Of a DNA stretch of 64,000 bases, positions 42,145 to 54,067 are shown piece by piece (the stretch's first letter is position 1; every line of letters starts with the position of its first letter). The translations under genes were made by a program, and so were the position numbers. Source of the DNA: Phymatolithon calcareum (lineage: Eukaryota; Rhodophyta; Florideophyceae; Hapalidiales); assembly GCA_977006965.1 (NCBI GenBank), contig OZ345380.1:1860001-1924000 (forward strand). The letters are read 5' to 3'. Under the pieces are notes generated by a model, which worked only from the letters and a program-made list of their open reading frames with translations, made no database searches and was not told where the DNA came from.

Positions 42145-42945
42145 TCACAAAATGCACTGCTCATCTCGATATCCGTATTCAGGTTGACCTGTCCCTTCTG
42201 GATATACGTGAGAATTCTGCCTCCGCAAGTTTTCCTGCCACAAATCATCACTGATCATCGTCTTGACAAATATATAGCAGCTCGACGCAGTTGGGGGGAA
42301 AAGAACAAGAAGTGCTGAGAGCAGAACAGCGCTGTTCCGAGTGAATGTTCCAACCATGGCGAATCCGCAAGACGTGAGAAGCGGCACAAGGAGCGATGTG
42401 AGATACGGTAACACCTCTGTGCAGTTGATACATAACAGGCACACAAAGATGAGCACACAAACAGCAGCAATGGCGATTTGGGCAATCACGAGTTTTTTCC
42501 CTACGATATGAGAGAAGTAGAGCGCACCACGGTCTTTCGTTCGAAAGAAGAGCACTATTAGAGGTAGCAAGAGAAATGAAAAGAGAATGAAGGCGACAAT
42601 TTCTTTCAATTTGGACTTGATTGAGGCACCTGCTCCGTCTTTCTTGTGTAGGCCGATGATGAAGGCCAGACGGCCTTCGATAAAAAGGAGCACTAGATCG
42701 ATCACGGCGGCGATAGTAAGAAGCTTCCATTCCAAGTTGGCTTTTTCGATTCGGCTGGCTGCTGTGACTGCGATGGCGTTGACGGCGATACAAAGAGCGC
42801 TCTTGACAGCAAGTGCAAATAGGATGATTCGCTTCCATATCTCATGGTCGTCGGCGCTGAGGTAGACTGCAACCGGCATTTTAGTAAGCCCGATCAGCAG
42901 CTCAAACATGGAAAGGATTAGGATAGTGGTGGATACTGAGCCCAT
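42145..42945 (-). CDS. Unrecognised seven-transmembrane protein, copy 2
   Basis: 266 aa, intronless, roughly 60% identical by eye to copy 1, with no gaps of note. The same seven hydrophobic segments and the same hydrophilic tail (ISDDLWQENLRRQNSHVYPE) are present. FELLIGLTKMPVAVYLSAD, VNAIAVTAAS and TSCGFAMVGTFTRNSAVLLS are the strongest shared blocks. Both frames are intact and substitutions are mostly conservative, implying that both are under selection. Arranged tail-to-tail with copy 1, consistent with an old inverted duplication. Function unknown. Confidence 0.8.
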   Translation of the reverse strand: MGSVSTTILILSMFELLIGLTKMPVAVYLSADDHEIWKRIILFALAVKSALCIAVNAIAVTAASRIEKANLEWKLLTIAAVIDLVLLFIEGRLAFIIGLHKKDGAGASIKSKLKEIVAFILFSFLLLPLIVLFFRTKDRGALYFSHIVGKKLVIAQIAIAAVCVLIFVCLLCINCTEVLPYLTSLLVPLLTSCGFAMVGTFTRNSAVLLSALLVLFPPTASSCYIFVKTMISDDLWQENLRRQNSHVYPEGTGQPEYGYRDEQCIL

Positions 42946-43654
42946 GGCTAAGACTGGTCAGGGGGGCAAACGTTAGGGTATCCATTGGGTAGCTTCTATA
43001 TAGTTCTCCGGATGGCCAAATGTACAAGTATTTGGAGAGAAAAGGTCCTCTACTCTCCAGGATATCCATGCACGGGAGATGTCCGTGCGAGATTGAAATC
43101 AGATACTTCGGGCACCGGGGAGTGCTTTCGCGAGCATGAAAAGAGATTTTCTAATTTTGCGGGTCCGAGGAATTTCCGGAAAAATGGGGTGACCTATCAG
43201 CGCAGTGCAAACTTGTTGCTCGGAAGCGCTTGGCACCGTGATGATGATCATGATGATCATGATACCGCGGATGATGTTCCAGAATTCCAGAAAATTTTTG
43301 GATCTTGGCATTTGCATCCATCAGAATAACATGTTGGTATAATGTTCTGACCATCCTGTCAGACTTCATCTGCCAAGACGTGCTCTTGAGTAGGCTACAG
43401 TGCACGATGCACGGAAACATCCACGTCAAGAGAAATCTCCGACAACAAGGACATTAAAGTTTTTGACGATTCGCGGAAGAATGGGCAACACGTATATGTT
43501 CTACCCACAGGTCGGGTTTTCGAAGTTGATGTTCATTTTCAACTCCTTTTGCATTGATATAGACTATTCTTTAGACACACAAACTCGACTCGGCGCCCAA
43601 AGGATCTTGGAAAAAGTGGGGCACAACTTTTTTGTTGCGCAGGGTGAAAATTAG

Positions 43655-43702
43655 TGAAAAGTTCTGGCAAGAATATCATGATATTCTTGCCAGAACTTTT
43701 CA
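43655..43702. repeat. Perfect 48-bp palindrome
   Basis: 24-bp arms starting TGAAAAGTTCTGGCAAGA, no spacer. Unannotated otherwise; could form a cruciform. Confidence 0.9.
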
Positions 43703-43812
43703 AAATGTCCTATCATACTGCCAGCGTACGAAAGATTTGAGGAATGCTGTTTTCCAAGCGAGATTGCAGCTCCGACACAGCCAGGGGGAAAGTTGTGAAA
43801 TTTAGGCACATG

Positions 43813-43858
43813 TGAGGACGATAGTACAATAGACATGTCTATTGTACTATCGTCCTCA
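43813..43858. repeat. Perfect 46-bp palindrome made of piggyBac-like ends
   Basis: 23-bp arms meeting at ACA|TGT. The right arm plus the following bases reads TGTCTATTGTACTATCGTCC then CCTCAATTGAGG (43854-43865), matching the layout of a PB terminus. The left arm is the mirror image, so two PB ends abut with no CTAG between. Confidence 0.75.
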
Positions 43859-44783
43859 ATTGAGGTAACAAGCTAAAAAGTTAATGTGAATGAGAGTGGA
43901 ACAATTGACGTCACATTCAGAAAGAACACACTTTCTTTTGTATTTGAAGATCGCCAATTGCCTTACATAAACATTTTTTCGACCACAGGGAGTAATATTC
44001 AATCGTTGACCGAAACAAATCAGTGTTCTGATGTGACAAGAGAATTATGCTCAACGACGACTCAGTGCCCTCGTTCATACCAAATCAACCCCCGTAGCAC
44101 GTCTGGAAGAGCGCTTCGGACTCTACGGTACTCTGTTAAAGTCCGAAAACGTGAATGGGATGGTTTTAGAAGCCCTCGTTGGACAGATTACTGGTAACTT
44201 TAGCGCTTGCTTTCGAGAAAAGTGGATTTTGGTCCAACAGCAGTCGCGAAAAACAATTGTAGAGACCAAAAAGATTATTTATATGATGCCAGGAAAAGCT
44301 TCCGGCCACAATTAAGCGGCTCTCGAAGTCCAACTGAGCGCCGTAAGTAAAAAGATGCATCGATGCCTGACGTTCAGGTACAGCTTATAGTGCACCTCCG
44401 ATACAAGTTCCTGAGAATATCGATGGTTTTGCTGCCATTTCTTCCAATCCAAGGAAATCAGACTTCTTGTCTAACTGCTTAGAAAATCATAGAATCTTTG
44501 ACCGCGGAGCTCCTTTTTTCCTGGTCCGTCTTCTGCCCGGGTCTTAGGACCAGCCTTCACAAGGAGCTGACGTCGTTCTGCACAGTTTGCGTCCACTGTG
44601 TTACGTGCGAAGAGTACTCCCATCGTGGATAGATTTTAAAATGCATTGTATACCTACAGTTATGTATGCCATCTCCCTTCTTGAATACTCGACCGTCCGC
44701 GCAGCTCGTACAGAGTCGCCTTTGCCTTCTCAAGGCACTGTAGCAGTGGCGTGTCTGTAGCTCCTTTAGGTCCTAGGGATACT

Positions 44784-44841
44784 AGCCCCTGAAGAATTAG
44801 TGAGGTCTTGGGTGCTTTTAAAATAAATCATCATATATCCC
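44784..44841 (+). mobile_element. 58-bp LINE A 3' end with target duplication
   Basis: Flanked by CCTAGGGATACT at 44772-44783 and 44842-44853. The insert is only the LINE A 3' terminus (...ggtgcttttaaaataaatca then tcatatatcc), an extreme 5' truncation. Confidence 0.8.
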
Positions 44842-45123
44842 CCTAGGGATACTCCGACGTAGGCGACTTCCGGGAGGTCGTGGCGATTTTGTCCTTCCAA
44901 TCCAGTTGTGAAAGATTTTACGAAAGGATTGCGTGGACTAATGTGGTGTATCCGTAGAAGAGCGTAGCCTTATACAGTCCACACCTGTGCGTGGAGCGCA
45001 GTGATAGACTACACACGTATTCGATTGCTTAGAATTACTTGGCCATGTCATAGTGGTTGGATCGTTTTGAGGTTTGGCTTTGTTGGCGCATTAAAACTCG
45101 TTTCAACTAAACCTGCTGTCCAC

Positions 45124-46371
45124 ATTTTTTTTTTTTTTTTAGTAGTATTTATTAAACGCTCTCAGTAACACTCTTTAGACTGTAAGGGAGATGCGTTTCA
45201 GTTGCTACAGCCTTGTAGCATAGTATAACATTCATATATGCTTCTTCCGCAATCTTGTATATCGTGGCCCTAGCTGCAAAAACCCACATCGGACGGATGT
45301 GGGAAAAGCTTAGAGTCCTCTATGCGCTCAGCGGCGATTCGAGCTCGCAATTCTTATCCTTTGTTTTTCTATTCCATGTCCTCGTAAAAGGCACTGGTAA
45401 AGAAGAGTAGCTGGTCCAGTGCTTCTTCGGTCTTCTTGGTCTCTTCTCCGGTCAGCTGGTATCTCGCCAAAGACGTTTCAACCGTGTGCAATAGCCTTGA
45501 TATGATTTCGCCAAATTTGTCTTCTAGTAGTGTCGTGCTCAGTGGGGGAAATCTCCCAAACGCCCACTTCACCGCCAATTGACGATGACGTACTTTCGGA
45601 AGCCTTAAAATCACTGGAATTGCTCCGACTATATCGTACGGTATCTTTCTCTTTCTGCTTGATTCCAAAGACTCCCCTTCATCATTGAAGAGTGATGCTT
45701 TCAGGGATCCTGCCGACATTCCTTGCTTAAGATACTCCAAGGCCTTCTCGAACTGCTCATGCCTTAGCATTGCTGCCATGTCCCGACACACCCATTGCAA
45801 TTCATCCACGTCTCTGCAATCCTTTGGGACGGCCAGTAGGCTCTCTTTTTTTGTCTTGGCTCTCACGAGCATTTTGAGCGCTAAAACCATTCTCCTGTCT
45901 TCAGCTGCTTGGATGCGACAGAGAAGACGAAGTCTTGCAGACCGGTTTTTCGCGATTGGTCCAAGGACTTGAGAGAAAAAGGTCCTCTCTACCTCTTCAA
46001 TAGCTGTCTGGATTCTCGGCGTCCAAGGTGTTAGATGCATGGCATACTCCCATCTTGGCTGTATCAGTGCCTTGTATACCTTGATAGCTTTAAGCGCGTT
46101 AATACCGCGCCTGGAGACACCAAGGGGTCTTAACTGATACACAGCGATCTTGGCGTTCCGGATGCGCTCGAGCATTCTTGTCTCGGTTACCCCCTGACTG
46201 CTCAGTGAGATTCCAAGGTATGACACTTCTTTGACTTTCGTTAGTGTTTTGCCTGACAGCTTGAAGTTAACTGGTCTCGTGTCCGCTCACAACAGAACCT
46301 CACTTTTTCCGGCGTTCGTGTTCCAAGTCATTTGCCGGTCTTTTCCCCATTTTGACGCAATGCCTAAAAGT
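45124..46371 (-). mobile_element. LINE B2, 5'-truncated
   Basis: Minus-oriented, starting with poly(T) (the poly(A) tail) at 45126-45141. Flanked by the 10-bp duplication TGCTGTCCAC (45114-45123 and 46372-46381). It encodes the RT C-terminal part and the C-terminal domain, in more than one frame: IASKWGKDRQMTWNT...GKSEVLL in one, the rest (45369-46226) in another. The 3' UTR contains the hairpin CCCACATC/GATGTGGG. Nearly identical to LINE B4. Confidence 0.85.
45369..46226 (-). pseudogene. LINE B2 ORF fragment
   Basis: 285 aa from the region after the RT palm: YLGISLSSQGVTETRMLERI, then IQPRWEYAMHLTPWTPRIQT, LRLLCRIQAAEDRR, KRKIPYDIVGAIPVILRLPK and a C-terminal YEDME. The FADD-containing palm is gone and the upstream part is out of frame, so it is not functional. 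Confidence 0.82.
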
Positions 46372-46381
46372 TGCTGTCCAC

Positions 46382-47149
46382 GTTCTTTCGGACTGTATTT
46401 TGTCCCAGTCATACTGAGGGTCCAGATTGTTACAGACAGATACCCGATCATCGCGTCGCATGATGCAACGCGTCGCCCCTCGTTACCACTACGCACATAC
46501 ATCTTGCAGATAATGCAGACTCAGACGTCCAAAGTCTGTAAACATATTTTGACGACCCGACCCACCGCACCCTCCAGCTGTACAGGAGAATCCTGAGCAA
46601 AGCACAGATTAGACTCTCATGGGATGTGCCCGGTTTCGGGCACCGCTAGAGGTAGGATTGAAGAACAGCTTCTTCCCTGCATTCTCACCGAATTTGATCC
46701 ACGTGTAGTAGGCAACCACATTTTGGCCCCTAGTTGCACCGCTCCTACAAATCGTTTTTCAAAAAAAACAAAAACGTGTTCAACGCATCCTGGCCTTTTG
46801 CCGAAATGGTTCTGACTCTACAACGAATTGGCCTGATTGAAAATAGTTCAACTTAGGTCAGAAATATATCATTGAACATTGACTTCAGTAGACAAGACGA
46901 GCACTGCTTTGAATGGCGGGTTCAACAAAATGTTTGATTATGCGGGGGAGCTCAGCTCAATGAACGAGAGAGAGACACTGACGGGTACAACAAAAGCCGA
47001 TAACACGGGACCGTTCTTGTCATGGCGGTAATCAGAGGGAATACAAACAGGGTATACAACAGAGCTGCTTCACTAGCTGAGAGTGTAGGGTTCTGCAATT
47101 CTAAAAAACCTTTTCCTCAGATTATCGCAAGCTCACATAGCGCACAGAC
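46382..47149. other. Unassigned stretch between LINE B2 and MULE-4
   Basis: No coding or repeat signature recognised with confidence. Confidence 0.35.
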
Positions 47150-49763
47150 TATTCCATGTGACAGTTAAAAGCGACTACCGCGTTACATGATTTTACCGCC
47201 ACTTTCAAGAGCACCAGCGACCATTTAGCCACATTGTCGCTGCTCTTTTGTACACTTCTACACGCTTGGTGCAGCATCGAGTCGTCTTCGACCGGTGGAA
47301 CGAGCATGGGTTCACGGTCGTATGACTGTTGAGAACGTGGGCCAAGCAACATGAGGGCAGTATCGCGCGTGTTGCAATCACTGGTGACCAGTTAATACTG
47401 GATGATTTGATGCCGTTTGACCTTGTGTCTAATCTGGGCCATAAGCGCAAGAAGCCCCACTTACCGTCCGAAATGAGGGGCCGTCACTGCTTCTCATGCG
47501 GAAACTCCGGTCACGTCTCACAGAACATCCACAACATTGTTGACGCGGAGCGAAAATACATCGAAAAAGCGTCTCAGTCCATGATAGTCGACCTCACCGC
47601 CTGCGATGACGAAGACGCTACTTGTGACGGGGAGCTAAATCATAGAGAGTAGCGCACGAAAAATTTTCTACTTTTTCTTACAAGTTTCCCCACAGTCGTA
47701 GAAACATACCGGCAAGGCTTCCTCAGGTGCAAGGGCGGCTCTTCTCTTATGCCAGGTATTCTATCTGAGCACTTAGCATGTCATCAAGACCTTTTGGAAC
47801 AATGAGCTCGACAAACTAGCCAAGAAGCGAACTCGATTGTACAAGATTTACAAAAGAACCGAGCTTGAAAATAACCGGCTTGCCCTCCGAGAAATTAAGG
47901 CACAAATCCAAATGCAAGTAAGAAAAGCGAAGTGTGAGCAATTTGAAAAATACCTGGACGGAGTGGAGGAACTGGGTTCCACTGAGGCAGCCAACGTCGC
48001 AAGCAAAATTATGAAGTGAAAAACAAAAAGGAAAGGGTCGAACAAGGCAATCGGAGCTCCAGTACATCCAAGCAAGTTCTCTGCGTATATATCTAATGTG
48101 TGCAAGGCTGAAAAAGACTGGAATGTGCCACTAAAGGCTTTTACAGTCAACAGGGCAATGAAGCGGCACATTACTAGGGCATTCAACCGAGCACCAAAAG
48201 GGTAGGCGGTCGACCCCGACGGAGTGGTAGTTGAAATGATGCATGCGAATAAGGAAGCCGGATTGAGTATATTGCTAGCCTTATGGGAGACATTTGGGAG
48301 GCTCAAATGTCTTCCGCGAGCGTGGAGTCAAGCTGCTCTGATCCCTCTGTACAAAAAAGGCCCATCACATGTTGCAGCGAACTCCAGACCTATATCGCTA
48401 TTAAGTCAAGCCAGGAAAATCATAGATTCCGCACTCGACTCATACATAAGGGAACACCACCGCTTTAACAGTGCCGAGCTAGGTTTCCGAAAAGACAAGA
48501 GCACATATATTGCGATACGTCGTGCAAAATGTGCCATGAAAGATGGACATCCTTTTGTCGCGGTTCTTGACCTCTCTGCAGCATATGACAGGGTACCACG
48601 AGACATCCTCATGAAAAGACTAGAGCAGAAAGCTACCCGACGAAATAACAAGCATGGTAGCATATCTTCTGAAACCCTCGTGGGTTACGTCAGCAGGCGA
48701 TGATACAAGAACATGGTGCATTATCGATCGAGGAGTACCTCAAGGGTCCCCACTGAGCCCGTGACTCTACAATATCTTCATGGACATATTCGCGGAAGCA
48801 GTCTCCACGGTCCCCAGCGACGTCTCTGATAATCCAGCGCAACTGTTCACTGACGATGTCCAGCTGCAAACTAAGGATGGAGAAGGAATGCAGAAGCTGC
48901 TTGATATAGCGACGACCTGGGCGAAGGAAAATGGTATGAGCTGGAACGCAAAGCCAGGAAAGAGCGAGATCCTTAAATACAAGGGACTTCCGAAACAAAA
49001 CGTTCCACATTGCGGGTCGAGTTCTTCATCAAGCATGGAGGCTCTCGTATCTCGGGATAAGCATGAACCACAAAGGCGTAACAGACGACATGGCGTTATC
49101 AAGAGTATGAAATACAGTGGGGTGCATACACAAACTGCGGGAGTCAATGTTCGAGGCTTTCAGCCTGTGACATACATTAGAATCTTCAAGTCGCTTTTTT
49201 TGCCAAAGTGGGAGTATGCGCTCCACGTGACGCCACTGACAAAGGGATTACAATCAGCAATCGAATCTGCAGAAGGTTTATTCTTCAAGTATGTTTTTGG
49301 GACATATGCCCAGCACCGCCATCGAACAATCTACCGATGGTTCTCCGCGTAAGAGAAAGGTCGGCACGGTTGCGATGCCTACGGCTGATATTCAACAGAG
49401 CACCTCTCTGGAGAAAATCAGTACTAGGTTCATACTTTGGTGTCACAGCCGTGATTGAGCTGGTCGCGTTCCAACGCATTCTATCTTCATCCAAGATTAG
49501 TCCTGAAATTGAATATGAATGTAAGCGACTCACTAGAGCACTTGTTGGGAGAGAAAGACGAATCAAGGATATACTGAATAGTCAAACTACGTTAGCTTAG
49601 AAAATCGTGCAAAAAAGGGCCCTGTTACTCTTGAAGAGAGGCCTTGGGAGCTTTTAAAAATAAATCAACACATATCCCTTAGCATGTCCTCGATAATACA
49701 TTTTACTGTCGCATAGCGTGCTCTGCGTATCATAGCGGATGACATGATGGAGCGAATTTCCTC
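47150..49763 (+). mobile_element. MULE-4 remnant, interrupted by LINE pieces
   Basis: Its right end GCGAATTTCCTC (to 49763) and the preceding ACTGTCGCATAGCGTGCTCT match MULE-1. The left terminal repeat was not found. The transposase tail frame (47329-47652) keeps a better zinc knuckle, CFSCGNSGH, but lacks the last Cys. Between 47670 and 47782 lies a minus-oriented LINE C-type 3' end, and at 47783-49677 LINE A2. Confidence 0.65.
47783..49677 (+). mobile_element. LINE A2, 5'-truncated and decayed
   Basis: Flanked by the 11-bp duplication CTTAGCATGTC (47772-47782 and 49678-49688). It ends ...aaaataaatcaacacatatcc without poly(A), like the other LINE A copies. It contains RT motifs over several frames: DPDGVVVEMM, RPISLLSQARKIIDSALDSY, LGFRKDKSTY, VAVLDLSAAYDRVPRDIL, RGVPQGSPLSP, and the catalytic box changed from FADD to FTDD. 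In-frame stops at 48017 and 48204 and several frameshifts make it a pseudogene. Confidence 0.85.
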
Positions 49764-52030
49764 GAAAAAATGTACACGTGTGGAGCATCATACACATTTC
49801 ATTACAGTCGCAATTCACTCATTGGGTTTTGAAACCAGAGCCCGATGCCACTTTTTCGAAAAAACACCAGATTCCTCTTAGCTTCCGACGCCATGTGTCT
49901 CATTCTCTGGTCGCAAGCCAGTCAAATGCCAGAAAGCAACGTCGTCGGAGAAGAAGGAGAAGCCGGGTTGCATCGCCGGGGACTAAAAACGGCATATCGC
50001 GAATTTACTCCGAACGTTTAAAAAACGTTTTAAACGTTCAATATTTTTTCGCACGTTTTAAATCATTGTATAACGGTAAATAGCATTTCAGGAATCTGAA
50101 ATCCTCCTCAAGTATTATATTTGAGGTGCTTTTCGAAGACAGTGCGAGTAAAGGAACAGAACTATACATTGAGGCTTCATCAACAACGACAGAGATAGTA
50201 CCGGAATAGGTGTCACATACTATCAGCTATGCGTTCGTATATGCACTTGGTCGAAGACGCTTAGTAGATTTACACTTAGGGGACCGACTTCCAAACACCT
50301 ATAAAGAAAAGGGCTTTCATCCCCGTCATTCACTTTTATGCCTTAGCAACGACCAGGAACACGGCAACAGACAATCGCGATGTTCATCATTCCGGGCGAG
50401 GATGACTCTTTGCGAAGGAGATCTATTCTTTCCTAGGCGGGAACTTAAATTGGCCTTGCAACAGGCAAACGGAGCATTTCGATTGGCCATCAAATGAGAG
50501 CTCAGACGACTCCTCGAAAGTGTTTGTACTTTTACGACGATCTATGTTTACTTGCAGAGCTTTTTGGTACCAAACTCTAAAGGTGCTCTCGCCCTTAGTT
50601 CTTGTGCACTCAAAGAAGAAGAATATTACAAGCAGACCCCACAGACGGCTTCAGCAGCAGTATGGATGTGACATTCATCTCAAAGATGTGAACAATGTTG
50701 GGAGCTGTGGGAGAGACCTAGAGAGGTATATTTAGAAAAGCTTCTGGTCCTTCTGCTAGGAACAAACGTTCTGAGAACAATTTATTATTCCTTTTTCTCT
50801 GGCTTCCAAATTGCACTAAAATTAGAGGTCACTGGTTCGAATTTTGTCACAAGCAAGAATTGAATTACTTTCCGCCAAGGGAGCACTGGTATCGCCGTAG
50901 TGGTGTGTCGCAGCTCTCGCGGGAAGCAGTTACGTGGCTACCCAAAATGATATCCAAATCGGGAACATCTTAAAGGTCAGTACACAGTGTGCACCTCTAA
51001 TAAAATCTCGCCATAAAGAAAAAAGGAAAGGTAGGGAGAACCGCGTTGACAAAATTGCAGAGAGCACGTGATGCGAACATTGAATTACTAAGTTACAAAG
51101 AAACAAGTATCTCAAAGGTCTCGATTCTTAGAATAGGCACTTTGGAAGCTTTCAATATCGTCGAGCGAGAGCAGAGCTGCTCTAAGGATTTCGGTGTTGA
51201 CTGTTGGAATCGGGATCCTTTTGGCATAGTCCAAGTATATTGTCGGTTATAAATTCCCATTGCCAGGGAGGCCAGAAAAATATTTCTGCCAATATGGGAA
51301 AAGGCAACTAGGTAACCCATACTCGGACAATGATCGTTCAGCTCCAGACTGTCTTGCAGTGGTTTCGAAGTCCCGTCGAAGGAGGCTGACGGCGGAGACG
51401 AGTTGTCGAGTTTTTCCCTTAGCAGAGTTTACCCTGATGACTGAGCATGTGCTTATCCAGAACGAGAGCAAAGCATGTGTCGCTCTTAGAAAGAGAAGCG
51501 GAACGAATGGGTACAAACAGATGATAGGAACTAAAACAAAGATATATAACCCAGAAAAACAACAAATGCTCCAGAGTGGAAAGAGGTCGAGATATATGCA
51601 GAATGAACAGTTGAACATCACAGCACAGACCGTTGGTCACACAGCGTTCACTAGTAGTTTCTGGTCATATGTCACTCAAGTCAGTTAACCACATGCCCTG
51701 GCGCTCGGTACCCGTTGAAGGCACTGAGGCAAATGGCTGACTAAAGGGACGAGAAGGCAAAGCTTGTGCCTCCGCGGTATACAGACACAAACCTACAGCG
51801 AATTGAAACCTTTTGGTGCTCAGCTTTTAACGGCTAAGTATGGATCAGTTGGCATGACAACAGGAAACCTTTAGTACCAGCGCTGACACTCAAAGTCTTC
51901 TTTTTGCAATAGAGAGGGAAAGAAAGAAGCACGGATTTTTGAGGTATACCAACATACCTAAGCGCAAGTAATTGCGACATCGGTGAATATGTTGTATAGA
52001 TGCAACTGATTGGAGACCCTTTACGGAATA
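49764..52030. other. Unassigned 2.3-kb stretch
   Basis: Open frames such as 51260-51688 show no recognisable motif on either strand. An 'aacgttt/aaacgtt' cluster lies at 50015-50060. Probably degenerate transposon DNA or true intergenic sequence. Confidence 0.35.
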
Positions 52031-52510
52031 TCTCGGTCAATAATGCATCATGTTATTGTTTCGTCTCTAGCGGCCGAGATACACGGTAGCTTCATCAGGT
52101 AAGCTACCATCGCAGGTAGGAAGACCGAAAATTTAGTCGTCAGCCGTTCGATGAGAATATCCCTCGGGACACTTTCATAGGCAGCAGATAGGCCGAGGAC
52201 TGCCACATCAGTATCTCCTTACACGTCCTCTTATCCCTCCAATAAACGAGTTGAGCTTTATCTAATCGGTAGTGATCCCTCATGCAGGAGTCGAGAGCCC
52301 AGTCGATAGTCTACCTGCCTTGCCTTAGTAAGAAGATGGACCCATATAAGTGCCTCCCGCAACAATGACGTCGAGCAGCACATATTCAATAAAACAAGAA
52401 GGGCCCAATGCACGTTGCGGCGAATTACAGGACTATCTACCTACTGAGCAAGGTCAGGAAGGTTATAGATTCCCCCTTAGACTCTTACATCTGGGAGCAC
52501 TATCGGTTCA
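52031..52510. pseudogene. LINE A-type RT scraps in both orientations
   Basis: 52060-52340 on the minus strand reads as an RT piece (VAVLGLSAAYESVPRDIL-like). 52400-52510 on the plus strand reads HVAANYRTIYLLSKVRKVID...LDSYIWEHYRF, the conserved RT block 'HIAANYRPISLLSQVRK'. Both are short and broken. Confidence 0.65.
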
Positions 52511-52741
52511 AATGGAGAACGAAGAAGGCCTGTATTGATTCGCAGAAGGCAAGGCAAAAAGCGGTCGAGTCCAAGCGTCAACAATCCCGTAGAGGACTGA
52601 GATAGGATTACCTCGAATCCTGAGTTTTCCCGTCGGCCATTCTCGTGGACGTTTCGTGACCTTCACAAAGGTACATAGCATCAGCGGAAGCCTTGCCCAT
52701 ATCTTCGGAAGTCTGTGGGGCTTTTAAATAAACTTGAATAA
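52511..52741 (+). mobile_element. LINE C2, 3' end only
   Basis: Starts at the last codons of the LINE C ORF (MENEEGLY then stop) and continues through the 3' UTR to ...ctgtggggcttttaaataaa cttgaataaaaaac. It corresponds to 59999-60230 (minus) of LINE C1. Target duplication not identified. Confidence 0.7.
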
Positions 52742-54067
52742 AAAACTATAGGAGGATATATGCTGATTTATTTTAAAAGCTCCCAAAGCCGCAAATTGAG
52801 TAACAGGGCAGCTTCTCGCTGTTTTCGATACTCATGTTTCTACTCTCCTTCTATTATCTCCTTTATTCGAATTTCTATTCCTGTGAGGGCCGGAGTAAGT
52901 CTTTTGCATTCATATTCCGTTTCTTGGTCCATCTTCATAGACCGTAGTATACGTTGCAACACTATAAGCTCCACCACAGCACCAGTCCCAAAGTATTTCG
53001 CCAGAATGGATTTTCTCCACAGAGGAACTCTGTTGAAAATGACTCTCAGGCATCTCAACCTCGCAGTTCTGTCCCTTATCATCCAGATGGGATTTCAAAA
53101 AGGAAAGAGTACGGAGCTCGCAATCTTGAGGGCGCTGCAACTACAAAAACGAGGGCAGCGATGCATCGCAGTATTGGACCTAAAGGCAGCGTACGACACA
53201 GTGCCTAGACGACACCTGCAAGTCCGAATGAGAGGGCTTCTACCGCAAGAGCTATGCGTGATGATCGAACCATTCTTGATGCCTTCCTGGGTATCCACGG
53301 TTGGTGACCCGCAGCAGAAGTGGTTCCTAATTGACAGAGGAGTACCTCAGGGGTCTCCGCTGAGTCCAAGTTTGTACAACCTTTCATGGACGAATTCGCG
53401 GAAAGAATAAGCCGAGTGCCACGAGAATTTGCAGATGTAGCTGCAGTCCTCTTTGCGGACGACGTTCTCCTCTCGGCAAAGAAAACAGCGGGACTACAGA
53501 GACTTTTAAATATTGCATCGAAATGGGCAAGGGACAGGCAGATGGTTTGGAACACGAAAGCTGGGAAGAGCGAAGTTCTTCTCTCGGACGACACAAGATC
53601 ACCCATTTTCAAGCTTGCAGGGAAAACGCTGGCAACGGTCAAAGAAGTCTCATACCTTGGCATCTCACTCAGTAATGAGGGAGTTACCGACACAAAAATG
53701 CTTGAGCCGATCCGACACGCCAAGGTCGCGGTATATCAACTGAGGTCCCTGGGTGTCTCGTTGCGGGCACTCAACCCCTTGAAAGCAGTGAAGACATACA
53801 AGGCGTTGATACAACCAAGATGGGAGTATGCAATGCACCTGACGCCATGGACGCCGAGAGTCCAGACAGCTATCACAGAAGTGGAGAAAGCATTTTTCGC
53901 ACAAGTATTCGGTCCAATATCGAAAAACCGCTATGTCAGACTTCGCCTTCTTTGCCGAATTCACAACGCCGAAAACAGGAAACTCGTTCTACCACTCAGA
54001 ATGCTGGAACGAGCCAGATCAAAGAAAAGGAGCCTTCTTGCCGTCCCAATCGAGGAAAGAGATGTGG

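Larger units (their letters stand above)
42946..44771. other. Gene-free region with two perfect palindromes
   Basis: No coding gene recognised. It holds GAT-rich simple sequence (43239-43275) and two long perfect palindromes (listed separately). A worn piggyBac end follows the second palindrome (TGTCTAT...CCTCAATTGAGG, 43836-43865). Confidence 0.45.

Noticed and set aside
45331-45355. tRNA-like 'gattcgagctcgc' (also 57047-57070)
   Set aside because: No acceptor or anticodon stems; it belongs to the conserved LINE B 3' UTR.
50825-50850. 'ggttcgaatt' resembling a T-arm
   Set aside because: Flanking bases do not pair into a T stem and no other arm is present.
51260-51688. 142-codon frame and its antisense 124-codon frame
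   Set aside because: No motif or homologous pattern; both strands open by chance is likely.
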